Shown: in pieces, positions 17,865-25,064 of the stretch | Layout of the letters: each line of letters starts with the position of its first letter | Position numbering within the stretch: the stretch's first letter is position 1 | Assembly (NCBI GenBank): GCA_049585815.1 | Contig: JBAVAR010000075.1 | Span: 1-54,983 of the forward strand | Direction: 5' to 3' | From: DATLSM01 sp049585815 | Lineage (GTDB): Bacteria; Actinomycetota; Thermoleophilia; Solirubrobacterales; 70-9 | DNA length: 54,983 nucleotides | Position numbers and translations under genes: made by a program | Notes under the pieces: generated by a model | The model's input: the letters and a program-made list of their open reading frames with translations, nothing else | Told to the model about the DNA's origin: nothing | Databases searched by the model: none

Positions 17865-17933
17865 ATGAGACCGATGTTCTGCCCTCAAATCGCTCAAGCA
17901 GGCGAAACATTTTCGCCGATGACCACGCGATGA
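17865..17933 (+). CDS. Candidate leader peptide coupled to the acyltransferase
   Basis: A 22-codon ORF (MRPMFCPQIAQAGETFSPMT plus two residues, then TGA). An AAGGAG ribosome site at 17859-17864 suits the second in-frame ATG at 17874 (9-base spacing) better than the first at 17865. Its stop overlaps the acyltransferase start as ATGA (17930-17933), and the acyltransferase itself has no ribosome site, so reading it may depend on translation of this ORF. This is inference from layout; no homologue is known to me. Confidence 0.4.
   Translation: MRPMFCPQIAQAGETFSPMTTR
17895..17917 (+). promoter_or_regulatory. Hairpin in the acyltransferase leader
   Basis: ggcgaa (17901-17906) and ttcgcc (17912-17917) form a perfect 6-bp stem with a 5-base loop, 12 bases before the acyltransferase ATG and inside the leader ORF. 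The bases caagcaggc (17895-17903) are also the exact reverse complement of gcctgcttg at 17766-17774, so a competing long-range pairing is possible. A regulatory role is an inference. Confidence 0.35.
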
Positions 17934-19738
17934 GCAGACCGCAGGACAACCGGCTCCCCTACATGCCCGGGATCGACGCCCTGCGGGCGATCGCCGTCCT
18001 CGCCGTCTTCTTCTACCACTCAACCGTGGGCTGGATGCCGGGCGGCTTCCTCGGGGTCGACGTCTTCTTCGTGATCAGCGGCTACCTGATCACCTCGCTT
18101 TTGCTCAGCGAGTACCGCCGCGGCGGCCATATCAGGGTCGGCAGGTTCTGGCTGCGGCGCGCACGCCGGCTGCTGCCCGCGGTTGGAGTCTTCATCGCGG
18201 TGACGATGCTCGTTGCGGCAATCGTTGAGCCGAACCGGATCGACTCACTGCGCGGCGACGCGATCGCCTCTCTTCTCTACTTCGCAAACTGGCACTTCGT
18301 CTTCTCCCATCAGTCCTATTTCGAACAGTTCCAAACGCCCTCTCTCTTTCGCCACCTGTGGTCGCTCTCGGTGGAGGAGCAGTTCTACCTCTTCTGGCCA
18401 CTTGTCTTTGCCGCCGGCATGTCCGTGCTCGGCCGCAGACGGCTGATCTTTGGCGTGATCGCCGGTGCGCTCGGTTCGGTCGCCCTTGCCTGGGTGCTCT
18501 TTCACCCAGGTGGCGATGCCTCCCGCGTCTACTACGGCACAGACACCCACGCGGTCGGGCTGCTGGCAGGGGTTGCCCTGGCGCTCGCCTGGAGCCCCTG
18601 GGGTCTTCGCCGCGGTTCGCCGGGGCGCTGGAGCGGGCCACTGCTTGATGTGGCCGGGGTGCTCGCCCTCGCCTACATCGTGCTCAGTTTCCTGCAGGTC
18701 CACGACTATGACCTCTCCCTCTATCACGGTGGCTACCTCATCCTGGCGATCGCCACCACCGTCCTGATCGCGGTCCTCGCCCACCCCGCCGCCCGCCTCG
18801 GCACCCTGCTAGCCAGGGGCCCGGCGCTCTGGCTGGGACTGCGCAGCTACAGCTTCTACCTCTGGCACTGGCCGGTGCTGGTGCTCACCCCGGTGGTCGG
18901 CATCGCGCTCTCAAAGGGTGTGCTGATCCCGCTCCAGCTCGCCGTAGTCCTGATCCTCGCCGAGCTCTCCTACCGCTATGTCGAGCTGCCCTTCCGCGGC
19001 AAGCGTAAGCCTGCGGGGCTGCCCGCTAACTGGTTGCGCTACGCGCGCCCGGCGCTCCTGGTGGCGGTGCCCGCCGTCGTCGTCCTGGTCGGTTGGAGCG
19101 GGATCGTGGCAGGAGGCGGCGGGCGCCTGGCGCCGGGGCTCGCGGCGGGCGCGACGGCGGAATTCGCCCAGGTCAAGGCCACCGAAGGAGGGGTGCGAGG
19201 CCCGCGCTTAAAGCAAGTCGGCGGGCCCGGCGCCAGCAAGTCCCGGGCACCGCGGATCGTCGCCTTCGGGGACTCGGTGATGGTCGGCGCCAAAGCACAG
19301 CTAGCCGCACACCTGGGGCGGGGCTTCTCGATGAACGCCAAGGTCGGACGCCAGGTCGGGGAAGTGATCGACCTCGCCCGCCAGCTGAAGTCTTCCGGTC
19401 AGCGCCCCGATGACCTGATCCTGCAGATCGGCAACAACGGCCCCCTCTACAGCGAAGAAATGCAGGCCCTGCGAACCGCCACCTCCGAGGCGGGGCACAT
19501 CTTCTTGGTCAACGACCACGCGCCGGTCAGCTGGATGGCCGAGTCAAACGAAAAGCTCTCCCAGGCTGCACAGGAATGGCCCGCCACCTCGCTGATCGAC
19601 TGGAACGCAGCGGCCAAGTCGCGTGGCGGCCTGACCTGGGACGGGATCCACCTCACCCCGGCCGGTGCCCGTCTGTATGCGCGCCTGATCGCCGGCGCCG
19701 TGGGCGCCGAGGAGCGCAGCGAAGGAGCCGGAGGCTGA
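17930..19738 (+). CDS. OafA/YrhL-type membrane O-acyltransferase with SGNH domain
   Basis: 602 aa. Residues 10-370 form the ten-helix acyltransferase-3 domain: GIDALRAIAVLAVFFYHS with the active-site His, then GVDVFFVISGYLI and FRHLWSLSVEEQFYLFWP. A linker leads to a C-terminal SGNH-type esterase/transferase domain (about 440-590) with block I FGDSVMVG, the Asn of LILQIGNNG and the catalytic pair in WDGIHLTPAGA. Such proteins add acetyl or other acyl groups to surface polysaccharide or peptidoglycan, the membrane part passing acyl groups to the outside SGNH part. The start is the ATG in an ATGA overlap with a small leader ORF. The 3' end is convergent with, and overlapped by, the nucleotidyltransferase frame. 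Confidence 0.92.
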   Translation: MSRPQDNRLPYMPGIDALRAIAVLAVFFYHSTVGWMPGGFLGVDVFFVISGYLITSLLLSEYRRGGHIRVGRFWLRRARRLLPAVGVFIAVTMLVAAIVEPNRIDSLRGDAIASLLYFANWHFVFSHQSYFEQFQTPSLFRHLWSLSVEEQFYLFWPLVFAAGMSVLGRRRLIFGVIAGALGSVALAWVLFHPGGDASRVYYGTDTHAVGLLAGVALALAWSPWGLRRGSPGRWSGPLLDVAGVLALAYIVLSFLQVHDYDLSLYHGGYLILAIATTVLIAVLAHPAARLGTLLARGPALWLGLRSYSFYLWHWPVLVLTPVVGIALSKGVLIPLQLAVVLILAELSYRYVELPFRGKRKPAGLPANWLRYARPALLVAVPAVVVLVGWSGIVAGGGGRLAPGLAAGATAEFAQVKATEGGVRGPRLKQVGGPGASKSRAPRIVAFGDSVMVGAKAQLAAHLGRGFSMNAKVGRQVGEVIDLARQLKSSGQRPDDLILQIGNNGPLYSEEMQALRTATSEAGHIFLVNDHAPVSWMAESNEKLSQAAQEWPATSLIDWNAAAKSRGGLTWDGIHLTPAGARLYARLIAGAVGAEERSEGAGG

Positions 19739-20238
19739 GCTACACACTCGACGGGCTCAGCGTCGGGATCCGTCAACGCCGCGACATCGGCTAGATCGAC
19801 CGGCCTCCCACGAGAGATCTTCATCTGAATCAGATCATCGAGCGCGATGACCGGGACCTCAATCTCGCCGAGGTGAACGCGGAGGGCCCTCTCGCTCAAT
19901 TCCTCATACGGACGGCCGCCGGGAACCTCGTGCGTCACGTCAATGCCCCCGTCGCGGGTTGTGAGCTGCCAGATCGTGGCCCTCGCCAGCATCCGCGCTT
20001 CGATCCGATCGTCCTCGTGACCGGGATTAAGCACTTTTGCGCCGAGCGCCCGCAGGGCGCCGGCGAGCCGCTCGAGGTTGGCGGGATCGGAAGCAGGGAT
20101 GAGATCAGCGTCGTTTGTGGTCCGCACATGACCGTAGGTCTGCATCGCGAGCCCGCCAATCAGCACGTAGTCGACCCCGTAATCGGCGAGCGTGCGCAGG
20201 ATGCGTTCGCCGTCCAGCGGAGCTTCGGGCTCAACCAC
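19447..20238 (-). CDS. Nucleotidyltransferase of AbiEii/MNT-like type, run-on C-terminus
   Basis: Starts at the GTG at 20238, which overlaps the upstream HTH gene stop by 8 bases. The domain (residues 5-155) has the NTase motif IGGLAMQTYGHVRTTNDADL (GG at 27-28, Asp42/Asp44) and a third Asp at 99 in GGIDVTHEVPGG, so the metal site looks complete. It ends in MKISRGRPVDLADVAALT, typical of the family. The frame then continues about 100 residues antisense to the acyltransferase, with no sign of protein-like sequence, so the original stop was probably lost or displaced by a junction near 19740-19760. Together with the HTH gene it resembles a toxin-antitoxin pair in which the NTase is the toxin. 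Confidence 0.75.
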   Translation of the reverse strand: MVEPEAPLDGERILRTLADYGVDYVLIGGLAMQTYGHVRTTNDADLIPASDPANLERLAGALRALGAKVLNPGHEDDRIEARMLARATIWQLTTRDGGIDVTHEVPGGRPYEELSERALRVHLGEIEVPVIALDDLIQMKISRGRPVDLADVAALTDPDAEPVECVAQPPAPSLRSSAPTAPAIRRAYRRAPAGVRWIPSQVRPPRDLAAAFQSISEVAGHSCAAWESFSFDSAIQLTGAWSLTKKMCPASEVAVRRACISSL

Positions 20239-20557
20239 GTGCCCGCCACCCGGCCGCGGCGAGACGGCCGGCCATTCGGTTCCAGGAGATGCCAAGCGCC
20301 AAACGCTCCTGCGGGGTGCGCCTTGCCATCTCGCGTCGGTGCAATGGGTCGTAGTCGCGCTCGATTGCCACCGCGCCAAGCTCCAGACGCTCCCCCATTG
20401 CTCGTAGGAGCGTCTCAAGTGTCTCGACGCTGGGCGAGACCTCATCGCCCTCAAGGCGGCTGATCGCGGATTGGTGGGTCCCCGCCCGGCGGGCCAGACG
20501 CTGCTGGCTGAGGCCATGGCGCTCTCGCGTCAGGCGGATCAGCTCTCCCGCAGTCAC
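20231..20557 (-). CDS. XRE-family HTH protein, putative antitoxin
   Basis: 108 aa. A Cro/CI helix-turn-helix fills residues 3-57 (LIRLTRERHGLSQQRLARRA, then THQSAISRLEGDEVSPSVET). The C-terminal part (RTPQERLALGISWNRMAGRL) is a short helical tail like those of HTH proteins paired with nucleotidyltransferases. Its stop codon overlaps the start of the NTase gene by 8 bases, so expression is coupled. By position it is the likely antitoxin and autorepressor of the pair. This role is inferred from gene pairing, not from a family that I can name with certainty. Confidence 0.85.
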   Translation of the reverse strand: MTAGELIRLTRERHGLSQQRLARRAGTHQSAISRLEGDEVSPSVETLETLLRAMGERLELGAVAIERDYDPLHRREMARRTPQERLALGISWNRMAGRLAAAGWRARG

Positions 20558-20598
20558 CAGTCGGTTATAACAAATAGGTGATGACTCGGGAAACGTGC

Positions 20599-21288
20599 CT
20601 AAAACGGGCTGGGAACGCGGAGGACAACGTTGTCAAAGCTTGCAACCGTGCCGGTGGCAGCGTTGGTCGAGCCGACCATGACGCCCGAGGCGCCACCGCT
20701 CAATTCCCGAGCGCCCGGATCGACGGCTTCAAGCAGGAGCTTGCCACCGACATAGCCGGCCAGCGTCGCCCCTCCGGAGCCATCGATCGCCTGCAGGGTG
20801 AGTTCGTTGGTTCTGTTGACCCCTCCGACCGCCCGCTGCCCCCTGGCGATCCCCAGGTATTTGACCTTGCCGCCAGGGAGGAGCTTTCGCAACTGCACCT
20901 TCTGCTGGGTGGGATAGACCACCAGCTGGTAGCCACCCCCGCCCCCCGTACGGAGGAAGAGACCGAGGTAGACCTTGCGCTGCAGGGACCTCGGCGTGGA
21001 GCCCAGTAACCGCTCACTGGCGGCGATCTGGAGGTTTCGCCCGATCACGGGGGTGCGGAAGGAGCACTGGTTGGTGCGCTTGCCGAGGGTGATCACCATC
21101 GTCTGTTCTGCGCCGGAGCGGCTGCAGCTGCGGCCCGAGAGCTGGAGCATCTGAGCACGCTGGGTGGAGGTTTCCATCCCGTTGCGATAGATACCGACGG
21201 TGACCGTCGTCGCCGCGGCCGCGCCGGCCACGCAGACAAGGGCGCTGGCAAGCACGGCACCCACGAGGACTGTGAAACGCGGTCGCAT
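20599..21288 (-). CDS. Secreted protein with a jelly-roll-like domain
   Basis: 229 aa from the ATG at 21288. The signal peptide spans about 1-27 (RFTVLVGAVLASALVCVAGA). The rest is beta-rich, with strand-like blocks FLRTGGGGGYQLVVYPTQ, RTNELTLQAIDG and the terminal TGTVASFDNVVLRVPS, which is the pattern of concanavalin-like/LamG or 3-keto-disaccharide hydrolase-like sandwiches. Two Cys near residues 60-80 may form a disulfide. I cannot assign a substrate. It is divergent from ethylmalonyl-CoA mutase (92 bases between starts) and lies downstream of nothing on its own strand, so it is probably monocistronic. Confidence 0.72.
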   Translation of the reverse strand: MRPRFTVLVGAVLASALVCVAGAAAATTVTVGIYRNGMETSTQRAQMLQLSGRSCSRSGAEQTMVITLGKRTNQCSFRTPVIGRNLQIAASERLLGSTPRSLQRKVYLGLFLRTGGGGGYQLVVYPTQQKVQLRKLLPGGKVKYLGIARGQRAVGGVNRTNELTLQAIDGSGGATLAGYVGGKLLLEAVDPGARELSGGASGVMVGSTNAATGTVASFDNVVLRVPSPF

Positions 21289-21380
21289 CGTCGGCAGCCT
21301 AAACACCACCTGGCGGGAAAGATGCGCCCGCGAGCACCTGAACGGCGGATTTCGGCCCAGCCCAAATATCATTGGCAACG

Positions 21381-23375
21381 ATGAGCGAGCACCGCCTCCC
21401 CGAGCCCGACCGCCCCTGGGTGATGCGCACCTATGCCGGACATTCGGACGCAAAGCGCTCCAACGAGCTCTACCGAGGAAATCTCGCCAAGGGCCAGACC
21501 GGCCTCTCGATCGCCTTCGACCTGCCGACCCAGACCGGCTATGACCCTGACCAGCTCCTCGCCCGCGGTGAGGTCGGCAAGGTCGGCGTCTCGATCGCCC
21601 ACAAGGGCGACATGCACCAGCTTCTGGACGGAATCCCGCTCGAGGAGATGAACACCTCGATGACGATCAACGCGACCGCCGCCTGGCTGCTCGCCCTCTA
21701 CGTCACCGTCGCCGAGGAGAACGGCGTCAAGCGCTCGGCGCTGAAGGGGACCACGCAGAACGACATCATCAAGGAGTACCTCTCGCGCGGAACTTATGCC
21801 TTCCCGCCCGAGCCCTCGATGCGGCTGATCGCCGACATGGTCGCCTTCAGCGTGAACGAGGTGCCGAGCTGGAACCCGACCAACATCTGCAGCTACCACC
21901 TGCAGGAGGCGGGGGCGACGCCGGTCCAGGAGATCGCCTACGCGCTCAGCACCGGAATCGCCGTGCTCGACGAGGTGAGGGCGCGGGGCCAGGTGGATGA
22001 GGCGGACTTCCCCAGGGTCTTCGGTCGGATCTCCTTCTTTGTCAACGCCGGCATCCGCTTTGTCGAGGAGATCGCGAAGCTGCGCGCGATGGGCCGGCTT
22101 TGGAATCAGATCGGCCGTGAGCGCTACGGCGTCACCGACGAGAAGATGCTGCGTTTCCGCTACGGCGTCCAGGTCAACTCGCTCGGCCTGACCGAGGCCC
22201 AGCCGGAGAACAACATCCAGCGGATCGTTTTGGAGGCGCTGGCGGTGACGCTCAGCCGCGACGCCCGCGCCCGGGCAATCCAGCTCCCCGCCTGGAATGA
22301 GGCGATGGGCCTCCCCCGCCCTTGGGATCAGCAGTGGAGCCTTCGCATCCAACAGGTGCTGGCAAAGGAGACCGACCTGCTCGAGTACCCCGACATCTTC
22401 GAGGGCTCGGTGGTGATGGACGGCCTGGTGCAGGAGCTCCTCGAAGGCGCCCGGGCGGAGATGGCCGTGGTCGAAGAGCAGGGCGGCGCGGTGGCGGCCG
22501 TCCCCTACATGAAGTCCCGCCTGGTCGAGTCCCACCGCGAACGGGTGGCGCGGATCGAGAGCGGCGAGCAGAAGGTGATCGGACAAAACGTCTACACCGA
22601 GACCGCGGACTCGCCGCTGACCGCGGGCGCAGATGGCGGCATTCTCACCCCCGACCCCGAGGTCGAGCGCGAGCGGATCGAGGCGCTGGAGCGCTGGAAG
22701 GCCGAGCGCGATGAGGGCGCCGTGCGCGCCGCGCTCGCAGAGCTCGCCCGGGTGGCGGCAGATGACGGCGCCAACGTGATGCCGGCGACGATCGCCGCCG
22801 CCAAGGCGGGCGCGAGCACCGGCGAGTGGGCCGGGGTCCTGCGCGAAACCTTCGGCGCCTATCGCGCCCCGACCGGGGTTGATGGCGCCGCCCCGCCCGC
22901 CGAGCGCGGCCAACTCACCGAGATCCGCGCCCGTGTCGATCAGGTCTCGGAGCGGATCGGTCATCGAATCAAGATCCTGGTCGGCAAGCCGGGCCTCGAC
23001 GGCCACTCCAACGGCTCCGAGCAGATCGCCCTCAGAGCCCGTGATGCCGGCATGGAGGTGATCTACCAGGGGATCCGCCTGACCCCGGCCGAGATTGCCG
23101 AGTCGGCTCTGCAGGAGGACGTTGACGTGGTCGGCCTCTCGATCCTCTCGGGATCGCACCTGGAGCTGGTCCCCGAGGTGGTGCGCCTACTGCGGGAGGA
23201 GGGCGTCGAGGTTCCCGTGGTGGTTGGCGGCATCATCCCCGCGGCCGACGCGGAGCGCCTGCGGGCGGCCGGCGTCGCTGGCGTCTACACCCCCAAGGAC
23301 TTCGACATCAACCGGATCATGGCTGAGATCGTCGAGCTGGTCGGCGAGCGGGCGGGCAGCGCGGCGCCCGCCTGA
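21381..23375 (+). CDS. ecm: Ethylmalonyl-CoA mutase, B12-dependent
   Basis: 664 aa. It converts (2R)-ethylmalonyl-CoA to methylsuccinyl-CoA in the ethylmalonyl-CoA pathway. The catalytic barrel (1-500) contains RPWVMRTYAGHSDAKRSNEL, LAKGQTGLSIAFDLPTQTGY and RYGVQVNSLGLTEAQPENN, closely like the MeaA/Ecm branch of Streptomyces rather than methylmalonyl-CoA mutase. The C-terminal cobalamin domain (about 525-655) has the DxHxxG base-off motif in VGKPGLDGHSNGSEQ, then SILSGSHLEL and VVVGGIIPAAD. The ATG at 21381 is used; a TTG lies three codons upstream. Pathway partners are at 32.4-34.6 and 37.3-38.4 kb, but crotonyl-CoA carboxylase/reductase is not in the window. Confidence 0.92.
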   Translation: MSEHRLPEPDRPWVMRTYAGHSDAKRSNELYRGNLAKGQTGLSIAFDLPTQTGYDPDQLLARGEVGKVGVSIAHKGDMHQLLDGIPLEEMNTSMTINATAAWLLALYVTVAEENGVKRSALKGTTQNDIIKEYLSRGTYAFPPEPSMRLIADMVAFSVNEVPSWNPTNICSYHLQEAGATPVQEIAYALSTGIAVLDEVRARGQVDEADFPRVFGRISFFVNAGIRFVEEIAKLRAMGRLWNQIGRERYGVTDEKMLRFRYGVQVNSLGLTEAQPENNIQRIVLEALAVTLSRDARARAIQLPAWNEAMGLPRPWDQQWSLRIQQVLAKETDLLEYPDIFEGSVVMDGLVQELLEGARAEMAVVEEQGGAVAAVPYMKSRLVESHRERVARIESGEQKVIGQNVYTETADSPLTAGADGGILTPDPEVERERIEALERWKAERDEGAVRAALAELARVAADDGANVMPATIAAAKAGASTGEWAGVLRETFGAYRAPTGVDGAAPPAERGQLTEIRARVDQVSERIGHRIKILVGKPGLDGHSNGSEQIALRARDAGMEVIYQGIRLTPAEIAESALQEDVDVVGLSILSGSHLELVPEVVRLLREEGVEVPVVVGGIIPAADAERLRAAGVAGVYTPKDFDINRIMAEIVELVGERAGSAAPA

Positions 23376-23516
23376 CGCCAGCTTATGTGGGGTTTTTCGC
23401 AGTTTCCAGCCGCTTAAATCCGATTTATTTACAATCGAGATCACCGTGGCGCCCTCTAGGCCCACCTTCTTGTTGTCGAGTTACCGAGAACAGCCAATTC
23501 CGAGCCGCTGAGCCGA

Positions 23517-23663
23517 GTGCTCGATTTCGCACAGGAATACGCCACAGCGATTGATTGGGGGGATCTGGCTCAAGCCAAGCAGGTGCTGGAAAAGACCAAC
23601 GCCTTGATCGCGCCGGAGCTCGCAGAAGAAAGAGGCCTGCGGTTGCTGATTCCGTCGCGATGA
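23517..23663 (+). CDS. Possible small ORF or gene remnant
   Basis: A 48-codon frame from a GTG (VLDFAQEYATAIDWGDLAQA ... LLIPSR, stop at 23661-23663) inside the 321-base gap between ecm and the zinc-ribbon gene. The sequence looks protein-like (amphipathic helices) and the frame stays open upstream to 23460, so it may be the tail of a lost gene. There is no clear ribosome site. The rest of the gap is AT-richer (23412-23435) and could hold a promoter. I do not recognise a family. Confidence 0.3.
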   Translation: MLDFAQEYATAIDWGDLAQAKQVLEKTNALIAPELAEERGLRLLIPSR

Positions 23664-23696
23664 ATCGCCAGCGAGCCAGCTGCGACAATTGTCCCG

Positions 23697-24263
23697 ATGA
23701 GTGAGCTGAATGGGGACCGCTCCGCCTGGCTGCGCTGTTATCGCTGCTGGTCGCAGAGCCTTGAGATCCAGATCCACTACGACGCGATCCGGCGCATTGA
23801 CCCCGACAACGGCGCCCTGACCGAAGGTGTTGATGAGGTGCAGGAGTCAGTTGTGCAGTGCCTTGACTGCATGCACGACCAGCCCCACCTCACCTTCCAG
23901 GGCGATCGGGTCGTGCCGATCGAGGATCGCTGGGAACGGATGGTCGCCGGCACCCCCTGGGTCGCCTCCTGCACGGTCACGGTCGACCAGGACCGGGTCG
24001 AGTCCTGCGCGGGCCCGGAGGCGATCGAGTTCCTCACCTACGGCGCCTTCGGCGATGCCGGCGTCCGCGAGTTCTTCACCCACGTCCGCTTTCACAAGCA
24101 CGACGAGGAGCAGATCGTCATCCACCTTCTGGTCGAGCTCTACGCGCGCTCGGCCCAGGAGGCGACCGAGGTGCTCGAAGAGGCCGCCCACGGCCAGTTG
24201 GAGATCACCTCCCTTGCGGAGGAGTCCCGCCCCCCGGCACACGCCGCCGATGAAGCGCACTAA
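23697..24263 (+). CDS. Uncharacterised protein with an N-terminal CxxC pair set
   Basis: 188 aa, not a family that I recognise. Two CxxC pairs (CYRCW at 14-18 and CLDCMHD at 55-61) are spaced like a zinc ribbon. The middle part has beta-strand-like sequence (PHLTFQGDRVVPIEDRW) and the second half is acidic with an EEQIVIHLLVELYARSAQEA helix, possibly for protein contacts. It is cytoplasmic with no membrane segments. It precedes the phd/vapB antitoxin gene by 19 bases, but nothing else links it to that system. No strong ribosome site precedes the ATG. Confidence 0.65.
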   Translation: MSELNGDRSAWLRCYRCWSQSLEIQIHYDAIRRIDPDNGALTEGVDEVQESVVQCLDCMHDQPHLTFQGDRVVPIEDRWERMVAGTPWVASCTVTVDQDRVESCAGPEAIEFLTYGAFGDAGVREFFTHVRFHKHDEEQIVIHLLVELYARSAQEATEVLEEAAHGQLEITSLAEESRPPAHAADEAH

Positions 24264-24282
24264 GCCACACCGTAGCCCCCAA

Positions 24283-24525
24283 ATGGCGGTGACCAAAGTC
24301 AGCATCCGAGAACTGCATAACCACGGCGGCGAGCTGATCGATCGTGCTTCACGGGGAGAGCGAATCACGATCACGCGCTCGGGGAAAGAGGTGGCCGAGT
24401 TGCGGCCGCTGGGCCGGGAAGAACTCTCCAGTGAGGAGCTGATCGATCGGTTCAAGCAAGTGCCGCGAGCCGACTATGACCAGTTGCGCGGGGATCTGGA
24501 CACGACAATCGATCCGCGGACATAG
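24283..24525 (+). CDS. Phd/YefM-type antitoxin
   Basis: 80 aa. The N-terminal Phd fold (TKVSIRELHNHGGELIDRAS, RGERITITRSGKEVAELRPL) binds DNA; the C-terminal tail (LSSEELIDRFKQVPRADYDQ) is the part that would wrap a PIN toxin. A degraded VapC-type gene begins about 30 bases downstream, so this was a type II toxin-antitoxin pair and would normally repress its own promoter. The antitoxin itself looks intact. The toxin has lost its reading frame, so it is probably an orphan antitoxin now. Confidence 0.88.
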   Translation: MAVTKVSIRELHNHGGELIDRASRGERITITRSGKEVAELRPLGREELSSEELIDRFKQVPRADYDQLRGDLDTTIDPRT

Positions 24526-24555
24526 TCAGCCCTACCGCCACCATGCGCCGTGAGC

Positions 24556-24948
24556 GTGAATCCTTGACACCAGCGTGGTTATCGCGCTGGCCGATACGCC
24601 CATCCAGCTTCTCCCCGCGTGCCACTGATAACGACACTCACCCTTGCCGAGCTATCAGCAGGCCCACTGCTGGCCAAGAGCGAGGCGCTCAGGAGCGCCC
24701 GCCAGGGGAACCCGCAGGTAGCCGAGGCGAGCTTTGACGCGCTTCCCTTCGACACCGGCGCGGCCCGGGCCTTTGGCGGAGTCGCCGCTTCGTTGCAGCG
24801 CTCTGGCCGAAAGACGAGCGCCCGTGCCTGCGATGCGATGATCGCGGCGACGGCGCTCGCCAACGACCTCCCCCTCTACACCTGCAACCCAGCTGATTTC
24901 AGCGCCACCGAGGGCCTCGAGGTCCTCGCGGTTCCCGTTTGGGAGTAG
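24556..24948 (+). pseudogene. Frameshifted VapC-type PIN-domain toxin
   Basis: The C-terminal 109 codons (from a GTG at 24619) show PIN motifs: ITTLTLAELSAGP with the conserved Glu, ARACDAMIAATAL with the Asp, and LYTCNPADF near the end. The expected N-terminus with the first catalytic Asp, ILDTSVVIALADTPIQLLP, is present at 24560-24618 but in another frame, and no start codon opens that frame. One extra A after GTG at 24556 and one missing C in the run at 24613-24616 would restore a normal protein. The toxin is therefore broken at two points, unless these are sequencing errors. Confidence 0.75.
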
Positions 24949-24979
24949 GGCAAAAGCTAGCCACAAACCACTCTGACTC

Positions 24980-24984
24980 ACTAG
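24980..24984. repeat. Target-site duplication, left copy (actag)
   Basis: The 5 bases actag occur here and again at 26928-26932, immediately outside the inverted repeats of the insertion sequence, as expected for a duplicated target (4 or 5 bp, because the outermost base of the repeats differs). Confidence 0.7.
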
Positions 24985-24985
24985 C

Positions 24986-24998
24986 CCGAAGTTACCCC
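24986..24998 (+). repeat. IS left terminal inverted repeat
   Basis: The sequence ccgaagttacccc is the exact reverse complement of 26915-26927. Confidence 0.85.
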
Positions 24999-25064
24999 CC
25001 GCCGCGATCGCGAATTCCGCTTTAAAACTGAGATTCCTCGCCTGAGCGGCTGTCTCGTTCGTGT

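Noticed and set aside
21369..23159. 596-residue open frame on the minus strand
   Set aside because: Exact antisense of ethylmalonyl-CoA mutase; composition is typical of a high-GC shadow frame and shows no domain.
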